Shown here: positions 38,023 through 47,843 of the stretch, piece by piece
How positions within the stretch are numbered: the stretch's first letter is position 1
Layout: the number at the start of each line of letters is the position of its first letter
DNA from: a virus
Direction: 5' to 3' (one strand)
Virus record (IMG/VR): IMGVR_UViG_3300030103_002937
Location: 28,967 to 92,966 of that record
Length of the DNA: 64,000 nt
Made by a program: the position numbers and the translations under genes
The notes under the pieces: generated by a model
Told to the model about the DNA's origin: nothing
The model's input: only the letters and a program-made list of their open reading frames with translations
Databases searched by the model: none

Positions 38023-39657
38023 TTAATATGATGATTCTACATATTCAGAAGAAACAGCAAACAATTCTTGAGCCGCTGTAGAGGAGGTTTTTATTTTGCA
38101 TGTAGCAAAAAATCCCTTAATCCCTGTTACTTGTTTACCAAAAACAACTTCACCTGCTCTTACAGTACTATTATTTACAATATTTGCAAAATATTTATTT
38201 TCTTTTTTATTAAACCCTGCGTATTTTGGGTATTTAGTATTATCATTAACTCCCATTGCAGAAATACCTCCTTGAAAATCTCCGGCTAATAACTTTAATT
38301 GGTCACCCATTTTATATCCTGTGCCTCCATCTACCAAAGTAAGGCTATTAAGAGAGCCTCCGGAGCCAATACTAGCAACCTGAAATTTTGCACCACTTCC
38401 TGAACCTCCTGAAGTTTCATATATAGTTGATCCAGCAACATAACTAGTACCCCCAAATGAGGAAAATGCAAATATTTTTTGTAAGTAATATAATCCTTCT
38501 GATAAGCTTTTTATAGGTTTTGCTACATCAAATTCTTGTTCTAAAAAACCTTCACCGGTATCTTGTGTTGATAAAGACTCTACTTCCCAATTGCTAGATC
38601 CTTCGTAGTTTATAGTTTTAAATACCTTTTGAGCACTAATTTTTGGATTAAATGTGAATGTTATACTCGAAGGCTGGAATAAACCATAAAATTTGTTTCT
38701 ATCTATGCTAACTCCCGCACTTGTCGTTGATTGGTAATGCTTGTATAAAGCTCCTTTATTAAAGCTAAAAAATACATTTCCAATACTACCTGTTAGTGTA
38801 GGTTTATAAGTAGCAAAACTTGGCCAACCTTTAACAGATTCGTCATAATATAATGTTTTAAAAGATGTTAAATACGGAGTATTGTTTGCGCCCGCTGATA
38901 AATTAATAGGTGTATTCCACGTAGGTGTGTTTTGCAATGAAAGCACATATGTTTTATTATGCACATCATAGCCCCCTTTAATTTTTCCAGTTGGAGGGAG
39001 AGTATTAAATTCATCTCTAAAGTAATCTTTCATACCATAATTAGAAATTTCAGTAATACCATCTCTTGATAATCTTAATACAGCATTTCTTTTTCTATCA
39101 GTAAAATACTTTTGATAGCCATACACTGCGAAACTTTCTGGATCTTTACTAATTCCAAATTCTCCAGCATATGGTACTATTTGGCCAATTACTAAATTAG
39201 TTGAAGTAACTGTTCCACCTCCTTCTGCTGAATATATTGCATCTTTATCTATTAAAGCTCTGCTTACCTTTTTTTCTTGAAATATAGTTAAATTAGTATC
39301 TTCTGCATATAGCTTTTGAATACTGCCGTACCTAGGATCTACGCTTTTTGTTATACTTTCGCCTACTGAAAATACATTTGTTTCATTAAAACCTGTTCTT
39401 GAATTAAATATTCCTGAATAAATTAACCCATTAGACAATACTTGAGACGAGGGCTCGTCCTCTACTATGTAAGCTTTAACGCCGTAATCTGTTTTGGTAT
39501 TATTAAACCCTCCCCTAATTCTAGCTTCTTCTACAAACCATCTATCTGTCGTTGTAACAGGACTACCTGTTCTTAGCCAGTTTGGAAAAGAATTTGCACT
39601 TGAATAATAGAGCCTTCTTGCGATGTAAGAATTAAAATAACCTATTTCAATACTCAT
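38023..39657 (-). CDS. Tail structural protein, unassigned
   Basis: 544 residues, beta-rich, with many Tyr/Phe/Gly/Ser (IARRLYYSSANSFPNWLRTG; KTYVLSLQNTPTWNTP) and a C-terminal collagen- or spike-like stretch (SGGSGSGAKFQVASIGSGGS, LTLVDGGTGYKMGDQLKLL) that recurs in phage appendage proteins. Next to the nozzle-like protein, so probably a tail-end or needle component. No enzymatic motif seen. Confidence 0.65.
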   Translation of the reverse strand: MSIEIGYFNSYIARRLYYSSANSFPNWLRTGSPVTTTDRWFVEEARIRGGFNNTKTDYGVKAYIVEDEPSSQVLSNGLIYSGIFNSRTGFNETNVFSVGESITKSVDPRYGSIQKLYAEDTNLTIFQEKKVSRALIDKDAIYSAEGGGTVTSTNLVIGQIVPYAGEFGISKDPESFAVYGYQKYFTDRKRNAVLRLSRDGITEISNYGMKDYFRDEFNTLPPTGKIKGGYDVHNKTYVLSLQNTPTWNTPINLSAGANNTPYLTSFKTLYYDESVKGWPSFATYKPTLTGSIGNVFFSFNKGALYKHYQSTTSAGVSIDRNKFYGLFQPSSITFTFNPKISAQKVFKTINYEGSSNWEVESLSTQDTGEGFLEQEFDVAKPIKSLSEGLYYLQKIFAFSSFGGTSYVAGSTIYETSGGSGSGAKFQVASIGSGGSLNSLTLVDGGTGYKMGDQLKLLAGDFQGGISAMGVNDNTKYPKYAGFNKKENKYFANIVNNSTVRAGEVVFGKQVTGIKGFFATCKIKTSSTAAQELFAVSSEYVESSY

Positions 39658-39686
39658 TGTTTATTATTACGTGTTTTTTAAAAATT

Positions 39687-42600
39687 TTAAGGTAGCGGAT
39701 TTGGATCTGATATAGTAAGTGTAAAATTATTAGTATTACACTGACATTGTGCTCCTTTGTATTCAATTAATACCCTATATTCTCCTAGAGCAGCATAATC
39801 TCTAAATACACTTGTTGTCCCGCTTCCTAATATTAAATTAATCGAACCGTTACCTGTGCCATTAAGGTTTCCGCCACTAATTGCAGCGGCAGTAGTAAAG
39901 TTGCCTGAATTTCCAGATCTATATTGTACCCAGCATCTTAATTGCATTTGCCCTATAGAACTATTGCAGGAGTTAGAAGGCGAGTTTAGCGCAAGTGTGA
40001 ATCTTACATGCCCTCTAGTTAAACCGGTGCTACCGTATGGAATTCTAAAACAATTTGTATTAGATGGGTTGGAAGCAACAATAGCACTAGGAAATGCAGT
40101 GCCTTGAATTGTGTTGGTAGGTAATACAGCTGGATTACCACCGCTTCCAATAGGGGACGATATATATAAAGCAAAAAATCTTGATTGAGTATTATCACAA
40201 AACCCAGATGAACTTTGAAAAGTAAAAGAAGAACCTAAATTATTAGGAGGAGTCCCAAATGATATGTTATGAGTTTGCTGAGGAGAAGTATTTCCAATAC
40301 CATTAGCGTCAGTTGCTGTTGTTATTAACGTTAATTCAGCAGGAACTATGCCGTTTTTTGTAACTTCACCAGTTATTGGATTAACACTTAAATGGGTTGT
40401 TGCTGCAGAGGTAATAGTATCAACTTCACTAATCTCATTATAAATAAGCTGTAATTTTGTTTCACCTGCTTTGGCTGTACCATTATTTACAAAATCAGAT
40501 AAATTAAGTATACTCGTGGCAGATTGATTGCTTGTAGTAGCAACTGTAGCAGCGGTAAGAGCAGGTGTAGCGTTACTTAAAACTCCTGTAGAGGTTATAG
40601 TACTTGATACAGCAGAGGAAAGAGTGCTATCGTTATAAGTAACATTGTATGTAAAAGTAAATGTTCTACTATTTACGTCTTGTAAAAAAGTACGCGATTC
40701 TTTTGCTCGCAATGTAAATGAATGTTGTGGATTTTGAGTTCCAGCAACTAAGTCAAAAGCTGTAGCAGGCAATGTATTGCCATCCCCATCTTCAACACTA
40801 ACTAAAGTTGCTGTTACCGTAGGGTTGTTAGGGCTACTTGATACTACAGGACCTGCTGCGTTCCTTAAAAGAAATCCAGTAGCAGGAGTTATATTAACCG
40901 GAGAGCCTGAACTTGCTGCTTGGTTTTCATTAAATGAAAAAGTATAAGTAATAGGATCAACACCTGTTATACCTAAAAATAAGTTTCTTGCATTTTGATT
41001 CAAATCGCTCAATAACCCTGACGTAGATGTTTCATAATATATATCTAGTAGCGATATAGTTGGATTTGTTTCGTATATGCATAAATTTTGAGGCGGAACA
41101 TTACCGATGTTTGGTAGTCTTCCAAAAGATTGAGATGTACCTGATTCTGCTAAAGAAGATATAGTTGCTATTAAGGGATTTGATTCGGCTTTATACATTC
41201 CAGCAATAGCATTGCCAGTATTATATCCTGAATCTGTAGCACTAGCAATTGTAGAAACTTGATCTGAACTAATATTTGGAAAGTATTGTTCATTCTGAGT
41301 TGCGGTATTTGCTCTAGCAGGTGCGACTCTTCCAAATAAACGCACGCTACTACCGTATTGTTTTTGATCAGGACCAACCTCTTCTAAATCTCTTGGTACT
41401 TTATTTATATTGTCATTTATAAGCACAGCTTGTGCTAAAGAATCAATATCTCCACCTGAAGACGCAGCTCCGTATGCTCCATTTATAACTAAAGGCAAAT
41501 ATACATTATAATACTCTTGCTCTTGTTGCTTAACAACAATTTTATATGAGTACCAACCTAATTTATTTAATGTATATGCAAATCTTAAATCTGAAGTAGT
41601 GTTATTGCTATCAGCTTGCACATATGCGTCAGCAACTTCTTCGTCTACTGTGACTATTGTATTACCAGAATTAAATATAGCGGCAATTACCTTTACATAA
41701 TCATTATATTTACCTCTTAAATAATCTCCAGCTTGAACAGAAGATGTAATGTTTGCATTAATAGTATATGTAAAAGTTGGAGAAGTGGTTTTAGAAACTG
41801 TTTTTCCGTTTATGTCCCAGCTTTTACTTCCGTCATTTGAATTAGCATAAAACCCAGGATAAGATATAGAATCATTAGGAACTTCGCTTATAGGTTCTCC
41901 TAAATTAAAATACATAGCGTCTCCATTCCAATCTTCAACATTTAACGTGGATGATTGGTAAGGGTGGAATATAGTTGAACCAGCTCCACCAGTGCTATCA
42001 TCTATTTTTGATAATAAAACAGATGTACTTCTTCCGTATCTATCTGATAAAATAATTCCAACTTGATATGTTCTATTTTGTTTTAAAGTGTGCGTTGGGT
42101 ACTCTGAAGCGTAATTGTTAGTTGGTAATTTTATTCCTGACGTTACAAAATAATTTGGTAACTGTGAAGGGGGACTTTTTTTGTCCACATAATTTCCATA
42201 AACAACTCTATTACTTATTATTTCTTGAGATTGAGCTTTTACAGGTACTTTATCAAAAACCCTTACAATTTCTTTTTCTGCTAAAGTTTTGTATGGTTTT
42301 TTCGATGTGTAATTAAACTCATAATGCGAACCTCTGTCATCAATTTGTTTACCAGATGTTATTGTTGCAGAAGATATGGTGGACATTACTTTTACAGTAA
42401 GAGCATCTGATTCTTTGTAAAGTATATCTATTTCTTTTATTTTAAAATCACTTACAGGATTTCTTGAAGGAAGTGGGATTCTAAGAGTAGCTTCTTGTAC
42501 AAAATTTTCAAAAAAGTTTACTACAGATGTTTTAAAAGTTTGGTTTTCATCATCGCCCATAAAATATCCAAATTGCTTTGGAATAAATATTGGTTGAGTA

Positions 42601-43568
42601 AATGGAGCTAATATAGAATATTCGTTATTTTCAAATCTAAATCTATAACTAAATCTTATAAATTTATCTTCTAAAAAATCAGAATCTCCTGTCCAGTTTG
42701 GATCATAATATGGATTATCAATACTCCCAGTTGAACTTTTATTAAACTCGTCTAAATGCTCTTGCGTCTTATTAACCATTGATGTTCTTTTAAAAGTAAG
42801 AACAGAGTTTTGCGCAATTGACGCGATTCTATCTAATGTAACAGTAAAAGGGCTGGTTGATGAATTATAACTTCTAACTTTGCCAATAAACACTCCGTCG
42901 TCTAATACTATATCGCCTGTTTTAATATTAAGACTAGCGGACATATTAAAAGTATTCGCATTTGTAGTGTTAGCCCCTGTATATGTAAATGTACTATCAT
43001 TATAAAAGCTAATAGCTTCATATGGCGCAAATTTAGCAACAGAAATATTATCTTCTGTTGTATAATGCGTAATAGAATTTTTTGCTTTTTCAATATTAAT
43101 TACTCTAGGCTGATTACGGTTGTCTGTAAAAAATAATAAGTCTTCTAAAATGTGAGCAGCAGTTATAAGACTACCTTTATCAAAATCTAAAAACGCGCCT
43201 TGTACTAATTTAGTTAAAAGACCATTTCCTGAAAAATCATATTCATATATAAAGTTGTCGTCGTGAAAGCTTCCTGTTTCACCTGCGTTTATGTTTTGAT
43301 TTGTACAAAATATATATATTTTATTAGCAGCTTCATTAAGACAATAGCCTATAATATCTAATCCGGAGTTAGGGTTAACGCCAGAGGCGGTAATTAAATT
43401 TGCTATTTCTTCTGTGCCAAGAATGTTTTCTACAGCCCCAACATCAGCTCCTTCAGATTTACTTATGCTTATATTTACAGCGTCTCTATATTCTCCAGAC
43501 GGCATTAATCGCGCATCTAGGTCTTTATTCATCTTCGACTTTATGAAGGCGTTTTTAACTTCAGGCAT
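39687..43568 (-). CDS. Tail nozzle / stabilisation-like protein with Ig-like C-terminus
   Basis: 1293 residues. The N-terminus MPEVKNAFIKSKMNKDLDAR, LMPSGEYRDAVNISISKSEG and ADVGAVENILG matches proteins called tail nozzle or stabilisation protein in crAss-like phages, akin to T7 tail tubular B. The body is a propeller-like series of Asp/Asn-rich beta repeats. From about residue 870 on, several Ig/cadherin-like repeats (TATLVSVEDGDGNTLPATAF; ITGEVTKNGIVPAE; TDANGIGNTSP) suggest host-surface contact. The closed end of the short tail is its likely site. Confidence 0.75.
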   Translation of the reverse strand: MPEVKNAFIKSKMNKDLDARLMPSGEYRDAVNISISKSEGADVGAVENILGTEEIANLITASGVNPNSGLDIIGYCLNEAANKIYIFCTNQNINAGETGSFHDDNFIYEYDFSGNGLLTKLVQGAFLDFDKGSLITAAHILEDLLFFTDNRNQPRVINIEKAKNSITHYTTEDNISVAKFAPYEAISFYNDSTFTYTGANTTNANTFNMSASLNIKTGDIVLDDGVFIGKVRSYNSSTSPFTVTLDRIASIAQNSVLTFKRTSMVNKTQEHLDEFNKSSTGSIDNPYYDPNWTGDSDFLEDKFIRFSYRFRFENNEYSILAPFTQPIFIPKQFGYFMGDDENQTFKTSVVNFFENFVQEATLRIPLPSRNPVSDFKIKEIDILYKESDALTVKVMSTISSATITSGKQIDDRGSHYEFNYTSKKPYKTLAEKEIVRVFDKVPVKAQSQEIISNRVVYGNYVDKKSPPSQLPNYFVTSGIKLPTNNYASEYPTHTLKQNRTYQVGIILSDRYGRSTSVLLSKIDDSTGGAGSTIFHPYQSSTLNVEDWNGDAMYFNLGEPISEVPNDSISYPGFYANSNDGSKSWDINGKTVSKTTSPTFTYTINANITSSVQAGDYLRGKYNDYVKVIAAIFNSGNTIVTVDEEVADAYVQADSNNTTSDLRFAYTLNKLGWYSYKIVVKQQEQEYYNVYLPLVINGAYGAASSGGDIDSLAQAVLINDNINKVPRDLEEVGPDQKQYGSSVRLFGRVAPARANTATQNEQYFPNISSDQVSTIASATDSGYNTGNAIAGMYKAESNPLIATISSLAESGTSQSFGRLPNIGNVPPQNLCIYETNPTISLLDIYYETSTSGLLSDLNQNARNLFLGITGVDPITYTFSFNENQAASSGSPVNITPATGFLLRNAAGPVVSSSPNNPTVTATLVSVEDGDGNTLPATAFDLVAGTQNPQHSFTLRAKESRTFLQDVNSRTFTFTYNVTYNDSTLSSAVSSTITSTGVLSNATPALTAATVATTSNQSATSILNLSDFVNNGTAKAGETKLQLIYNEISEVDTITSAATTHLSVNPITGEVTKNGIVPAELTLITTATDANGIGNTSPQQTHNISFGTPPNNLGSSFTFQSSSGFCDNTQSRFFALYISSPIGSGGNPAVLPTNTIQGTAFPSAIVASNPSNTNCFRIPYGSTGLTRGHVRFTLALNSPSNSCNSSIGQMQLRCWVQYRSGNSGNFTTAAAISGGNLNGTGNGSINLILGSGTTSVFRDYAALGEYRVLIEYKGAQCQCNTNNFTLTISDPNPLP

Positions 43569-44737
43569 TAGTGTTTAATTATTTTAGATTTATTTCTAAA
43601 TACTTGTGAAATTTCCTCAAGTTTAATATTTGATAATCGCAGCTTTGCATTCCGCATTTTTGCGCGCTTTTCTTTTTTAAATCTTTGTACAACGTATTCA
43701 GGTATATTAGATCTTGTTGAAAATACAGCGTTAGCAATGTATGAATAAAAAGCTTCTTCAGCAAGTTTAGGCACTCTTGTATCTTCAGTATAAGCTAGCC
43801 CATCAGATATATATTCTAATATTATTATTTTATCTACTAAGTCGCTTGAAAAAGAAAATGTACCCTCTCTTTGATTTATTGTAAAAAATCCGTTAATTTG
43901 CGTGGTTTCTGGATTTAATCCGTATCTTTCACCGGTGCCCATTTTATGATAAGTAAAATTATCAATACTGGCATTTTCAAATCTTTCATCGTAACCACCG
44001 GTAATTTTTTTCATATCAGCAGCTTCCCATCTAGACTCAGTTGTAGAGTTAGCTTCTATGTTATTACCATAAGAATCTTGAGTAGGTACACCAGATGCAT
44101 CTTGAACAGGAATTTCTGTAGGGTTACTTGTTAATCTAGTTGGTAATATAATATGCTTAACACCAAGGTCATCTATCCATGATGCCTTAACATAATTAAC
44201 GTAATCTTGCGGAATTGGAACAGTTAAATTATTAGGTATAGTAAGCTCTTGCTGTTTAATACTTTTTAATATATCGTAGCTAAACTCCTGCATAGCGCGC
44301 TTAGCATGAAAAACAACATCTGTTCTTTTTAAAGAAGGTAACAACTTTCCGTTTCCTACATAGCTAATTATAAAATTATTTACTATATTTTTCATAGAAA
44401 CATAAGAGTAACTTCCGTAATTTTTTTCTTTTAAAAGAACTTGATAATATCCAGCTGCAAAAGGTCCACTTCTTGTAAAAGTATTATTAGCTAATGTATA
44501 ATTTGTTACAGGGATATTAAACCCTGCCCCAGGGCCACCAGTATTAAAGTTTATTGTAAAATTATTTTGAGAAAAATTAGGATCAGTTGTAGAAGCTGAC
44601 GATGGGCTATATAATTTTAATTCAGTCTCAAAAGTAAAAACAATTGTATCTGCAGCATTAGGCAAATGTACTATTTGCTCGCCGGCGTAATATTGCTCAT
44701 TAGTTTCGGTTATTAAACCGCCATTTGGTGCTGCCAT
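43568..44737 (-). CDS. Head-tail connector / tail tubular A-like protein
   Basis: 389 residues. The N-terminal 130 residues are a beta domain; then VVFHAKRAMQEFSYDILKSI, PIPQDYVNYVKASWIDDLGV and LAEEAFYSYIANAVFSTRSN follow, ending in a basic helical tail (RFKKEKRAKMRNAKLRLSNI). The DYVNYVKxxWID segment is shared with adaptor/ring proteins of crAss-like phages. TAATG overlap with the nozzle-like gene supports stoichiometric production. Confidence 0.7.
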   Translation of the reverse strand: MAAPNGGLITETNEQYYAGEQIVHLPNAADTIVFTFETELKLYSPSSASTTDPNFSQNNFTINFNTGGPGAGFNIPVTNYTLANNTFTRSGPFAAGYYQVLLKEKNYGSYSYVSMKNIVNNFIISYVGNGKLLPSLKRTDVVFHAKRAMQEFSYDILKSIKQQELTIPNNLTVPIPQDYVNYVKASWIDDLGVKHIILPTRLTSNPTEIPVQDASGVPTQDSYGNNIEANSTTESRWEAADMKKITGGYDERFENASIDNFTYHKMGTGERYGLNPETTQINGFFTINQREGTFSFSSDLVDKIIILEYISDGLAYTEDTRVPKLAEEAFYSYIANAVFSTRSNIPEYVVQRFKKEKRAKMRNAKLRLSNIKLEEISQVFRNKSKIIKH

Positions 44738-44740
44738 ATA

Positions 44741-45493
44741 TTAACTTTTTTCTTGTATTTCTTCTTTTTGTACTTTTGAAGCTGCTGTTTGAACTATTTG
44801 TGGATCTCTTATTACAACTCCAGCGTATAAAAGAACTTTTAAAACTACAGCTGTAAACTCGCTATTAACAAGAGTAAACTGAGTTGATGTAGTAGAAGAA
44901 TGTAAATATTCTCCATCACCCCCTATTGTAAAATCCCAAACTATATTTGGCGGATTTACAAAATAAAATATTTTAAAATTAGCAGCAGCAGCCGCCAGCG
45001 ATTTAGGCAAAACTGCAATTTTTGTAAAGTTTGTGGGGTTGCCTGAGTTTGACTCAAAGGCGAATATTGGAAAATCTTCAGTAGGAGTTGTTAGTAGTGA
45101 AGAGTTTAAATTAAATAGCTCACTAAAAGTAACCGGCTGCATTTCAGTTTCATTTGGTTTATTAAAATTAGCAACTATTCTATCTAATCTATATAAATTG
45201 GAAGGTAAATTAACAATACCGTATTTTGAGTCTGTTGGCTGTGAAGGTGAAATGCCAACGCTAGACGACCTAAACGGAGCTAATTTTACTTCTAAGTCTT
45301 GTACTCTATCAGCAGTGCCTGTATCTGGCTGTGGCTGTCTTATTAGCTGATTATAGTCTTCAAATGTTTTATTGTATATTTCAAGCTGCACCTGAGAACC
45401 AATTCGATTAAATTCTTCTGGTGTTAAATACCCTCTCTGTTCTTTATTTAAAATAAGAAGAACTGTTTGATATACATCATTTACGTTTACCAT
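44741..45493 (-). CDS. Connector/ring-like structural protein
   Basis: 250 residues. MVNVNDVYQTVLLILNKEQR, GYLTPEEFNRIGSQVQLEIY and a later YGIVNLPSNLYRLDRI, VNPPNIVWDF are typical of the first ring protein below the portal in crAss-like and flavobacterial podoviruses. The C-terminal helix (AGVVIRDPQIVQTAASKVQK) is common in adaptors. A hairpin terminator lies between it and the upstream gene. Confidence 0.65.
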   Translation of the reverse strand: MVNVNDVYQTVLLILNKEQRGYLTPEEFNRIGSQVQLEIYNKTFEDYNQLIRQPQPDTGTADRVQDLEVKLAPFRSSSVGISPSQPTDSKYGIVNLPSNLYRLDRIVANFNKPNETEMQPVTFSELFNLNSSLLTTPTEDFPIFAFESNSGNPTNFTKIAVLPKSLAAAAANFKIFYFVNPPNIVWDFTIGGDGEYLHSSTTSTQFTLVNSEFTAVVLKVLLYAGVVIRDPQIVQTAASKVQKEEIQEKS

Positions 45494-45509
45494 ATTTATA
45501 TTTTAATAA

Positions 45510-45536
45510 GGAGCAGCAACATAACGCTACTGCTCC
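45510..45536 (-). terminator. Hairpin between two head genes
   Basis: GGAGCAG (45510-45516) and CTGCTCC (45530-45536) form a 7-bp stem. On the leftward transcript it follows the stop at 45553 and is followed by a weak U/A-rich run (TTATTAAAATATAAATATG). Probably an attenuating terminator or RNA-processing site. Confidence 0.5.
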
Positions 45537-45552
45537 ATATTAATATTACACG

Positions 45553-46314
45553 TTATGCAAACTTTTTTTCTATTGATTTAAAAACTTCTACGCCTTCATC
45601 TGTTTGCAAGAAAGCAGCAAAAGCTGAATATGGGTTTTCATCAAAAGGCACGGTCATAAGTTTTTTGCCGTTTGATACCCAAGTAAACGTTCTTTGATCT
45701 TGCGAAAGATCAATAATATTTGCCTCTTTTGCTTTAATTGCAAAATTACGAAGCTGAACATTTTCGTCATTTGCTAAATCCAAAAATAATACAGGATTTC
45801 TTTTAGCAAATAAAAGTAAATCTCTTTTTATTTCTTTTGAGCTCATATTAGATACCGCGGAGCCTGTTTCAACTCTAACTATAGCTTCCGCTTGGTCTAT
45901 GTCCATAGACATTGCAATATTTAAAGCCTCTACTTCTAGCTCTATATTATCAAGCTCGCCTTCAGCTTCTATTAAAGCATCATGCTCTTTATATTTAAGA
46001 TTTAAAAAAGGATGATATAAAGAAAGCAACTTTTGTAAAGATTGGAATTCTTTGGGTACATGCAAATGCCCATTTTTAAACATGATATGCCCTAATGTAG
46101 CTTCTCCTTTTTGTTCATCAACAAAAACGCTAGGCATGTTAGTAGCATATCTAATTTCTCTTTGTTCTTTTTTATCAGGATCAAACCAAAGAAGAGGTCT
46201 TCTTATGCTGTGACGTGATGGTATTGTATAGGTTAAAGGAGACGTGTCAATTAAATAATAATGTCTATCCTTAATTTCCCAATTGTTTTTTGGAAGGTTT
46301 TTATCTTTTCCCAT
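45553..46314 (-). CDS. Conserved head-region protein of crAss-like type
   Basis: 253 residues. WEIKDRHYYLIDTSPLTYTI, PSRHSIRRPLLWFDPDKKEQ and HVPKEFQSLQKLLSLYHPFL resemble a protein conserved next to the capsid gene in crAss-like and flavobacterial phages. Function unknown, possibly head-vertex or scaffold-associated. It sits between two hairpin terminators, so its level may differ from that of the capsid. Confidence 0.65.
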   Translation of the reverse strand: MGKDKNLPKNNWEIKDRHYYLIDTSPLTYTIPSRHSIRRPLLWFDPDKKEQREIRYATNMPSVFVDEQKGEATLGHIMFKNGHLHVPKEFQSLQKLLSLYHPFLNLKYKEHDALIEAEGELDNIELEVEALNIAMSMDIDQAEAIVRVETGSAVSNMSSKEIKRDLLLFAKRNPVLFLDLANDENVQLRNFAIKAKEANIIDLSQDQRTFTWVSNGKKLMTVPFDENPYSAFAAFLQTDEGVEVFKSIEKKFA

Positions 46315-46335
46315 GATATAATATAATTAAATAGT

Positions 46336-46378
46336 TTTAAAAAAAAATATAAACCCAGAGCCGAATTAACAGCTCTGG
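46336..46378 (-). terminator. Rho-independent terminator after the capsid gene
   Basis: On the leftward transcript a CCAGAGC/GCTCTGG 7-bp stem (46355-46378, 10-nt loop) follows the capsid stop by about 16 bp and is followed by a U-rich run (46336-46353). This is the most classical terminator in the late arm and would make capsid mRNA more abundant than downstream messages. Confidence 0.75.
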
Positions 46379-46393
46379 ATTTAAAAAATAGTA

Positions 46394-47824
46394 TTAGGCT
46401 TTTAACAATACAAAGTTGTTAGCTCCTTGAACACACAAGCATCTTTCAGATAAGAAGTGAATGTTCATTTCGTCAACATCAGTTGTAAATGCTCCCCCTA
46501 CAGAACCTGTAATCCAAGTTTTCATTCTTCGATCATCAGCTTCTGATGCACGATAACGTACGTGAAGGAATGGTCGTCGAATGTTAGTTCCAAGAATTTG
46601 GTCATATACAGTAGAAGTACCAGCTGGAATAAGAACTCCGTCGATAGCATCAACTTCGCTTCCAGTATACTGGTCATCATTACCACGAGTAGAAGCGTCA
46701 TTCAAGTATTTCCAGTCAGTCTTATAGAAATCATAAGAACCTCTGCGGAAACCAGTAAATCCAAGATTTAAAGCCATTTCCTGAGAGTTTTCAAATAACC
46801 CATAAGCTGTACCGCCTTGCGCGCCAGATGAAAGACCCGCAAGCATATCATCAAAAGCTAGATTAGTAGCACGGTCTAAGAAAAGCATGTTTTCTTCGAT
46901 AGCGCCTTGACCATCTAAATTTTTAAGAATACTGTCAAAGTCAGCAAGTGATGCAGTAAATGAAGAAAATACATTACCTCTGGTAGTAATAGCAGAGAAA
47001 AGTCCTTCTGTTCCTTTAGCACCGCCTGCTGTAGATCCAGCTGCAATACCAGTTGTAACAGTTGCTTTTTCAGATTCTACCATTGCCATTTCAAGATAAT
47101 CTTGGTAACGTAGCCTTGTTTCAGACTCTGCTTTTAAGTACCATAGATAGCCAGAAGTTCCGTCTTCAGTGGCAACTTCTACCCAACCGATCTGAGCTGT
47201 GTCAGAACCGTTAATTCCATATTTATCTTTAATGATAATAGGTGAATTATTAAATTGAGTAAAAGAGGGCTCAACTGAACCGTCCATTCCAGCAGTTCCT
47301 TTCTTAAATTCAGAACCATAAACAAATACTTTCAAATGTGCAGCAGATACAAGTGCAGCCGCCCAAGTAGCAGACCCAAATGGGTGAGCTGTAATTTGAG
47401 TTGCAGTTGCAGCTGAAACAATTGCTTTTTGCTCAGTAGATGTAGCAGGGTCAATAATCACTATTAAACTTTGTACGCGGATAGCGTGAGGTTTGCCAGC
47501 AGCAACGCTGTTATCGTGATCTTGAATTACTACAGTACCATTGTTATTAGCGCCAATTGTACATTTGTCATAAGAAATATGCAAGCGATTTTGCTCGCTC
47601 CAAATAACTTGGTCAGAAGTCATTGGCATCTCAGCACCTACCATTTGAAGGAAGCCAGAAAGCGTACGATTTCCGTATCTTTCTACTTCAGCTTCATAAA
47701 TTTCAGGTAAATACTGCTGAGAGAAGTCATTACCAGCGCCACTAGTAAAATCAAGGTAGCTCTGGTTACTTAGTTGTTTTTGTGCAGTTGGGGTAATTTC
47801 CCCAAACAAAGGTGATAATGCCAT
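46394..47824 (-). CDS. Major capsid protein
   Basis: 476 residues, HK97-fold type. QQYLPEIYEAEVERYGNRTL, SGFLQMVGAEMPMTSDQVIW and SEQNRLHISYDKC are signature segments of capsid proteins in crAss-like and related marine podoviruses. The middle contains an insertion rich in Ala/Gly/Thr (TATQITAHPFGSATWAAALV). The C-terminus LSERCLCVQGANNFVLLKA closes the P-domain. The preceding acidic protein fits a scaffold. A strong terminator follows. Confidence 0.85.
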   Translation of the reverse strand: MALSPLFGEITPTAQKQLSNQSYLDFTSGAGNDFSQQYLPEIYEAEVERYGNRTLSGFLQMVGAEMPMTSDQVIWSEQNRLHISYDKCTIGANNNGTVVIQDHDNSVAAGKPHAIRVQSLIVIIDPATSTEQKAIVSAATATQITAHPFGSATWAAALVSAAHLKVFVYGSEFKKGTAGMDGSVEPSFTQFNNSPIIIKDKYGINGSDTAQIGWVEVATEDGTSGYLWYLKAESETRLRYQDYLEMAMVESEKATVTTGIAAGSTAGGAKGTEGLFSAITTRGNVFSSFTASLADFDSILKNLDGQGAIEENMLFLDRATNLAFDDMLAGLSSGAQGGTAYGLFENSQEMALNLGFTGFRRGSYDFYKTDWKYLNDASTRGNDDQYTGSEVDAIDGVLIPAGTSTVYDQILGTNIRRPFLHVRYRASEADDRRMKTWITGSVGGAFTTDVDEMNIHFLSERCLCVQGANNFVLLKA

Positions 47825-47843
47825 TTGTTATTAATTTTAAATT

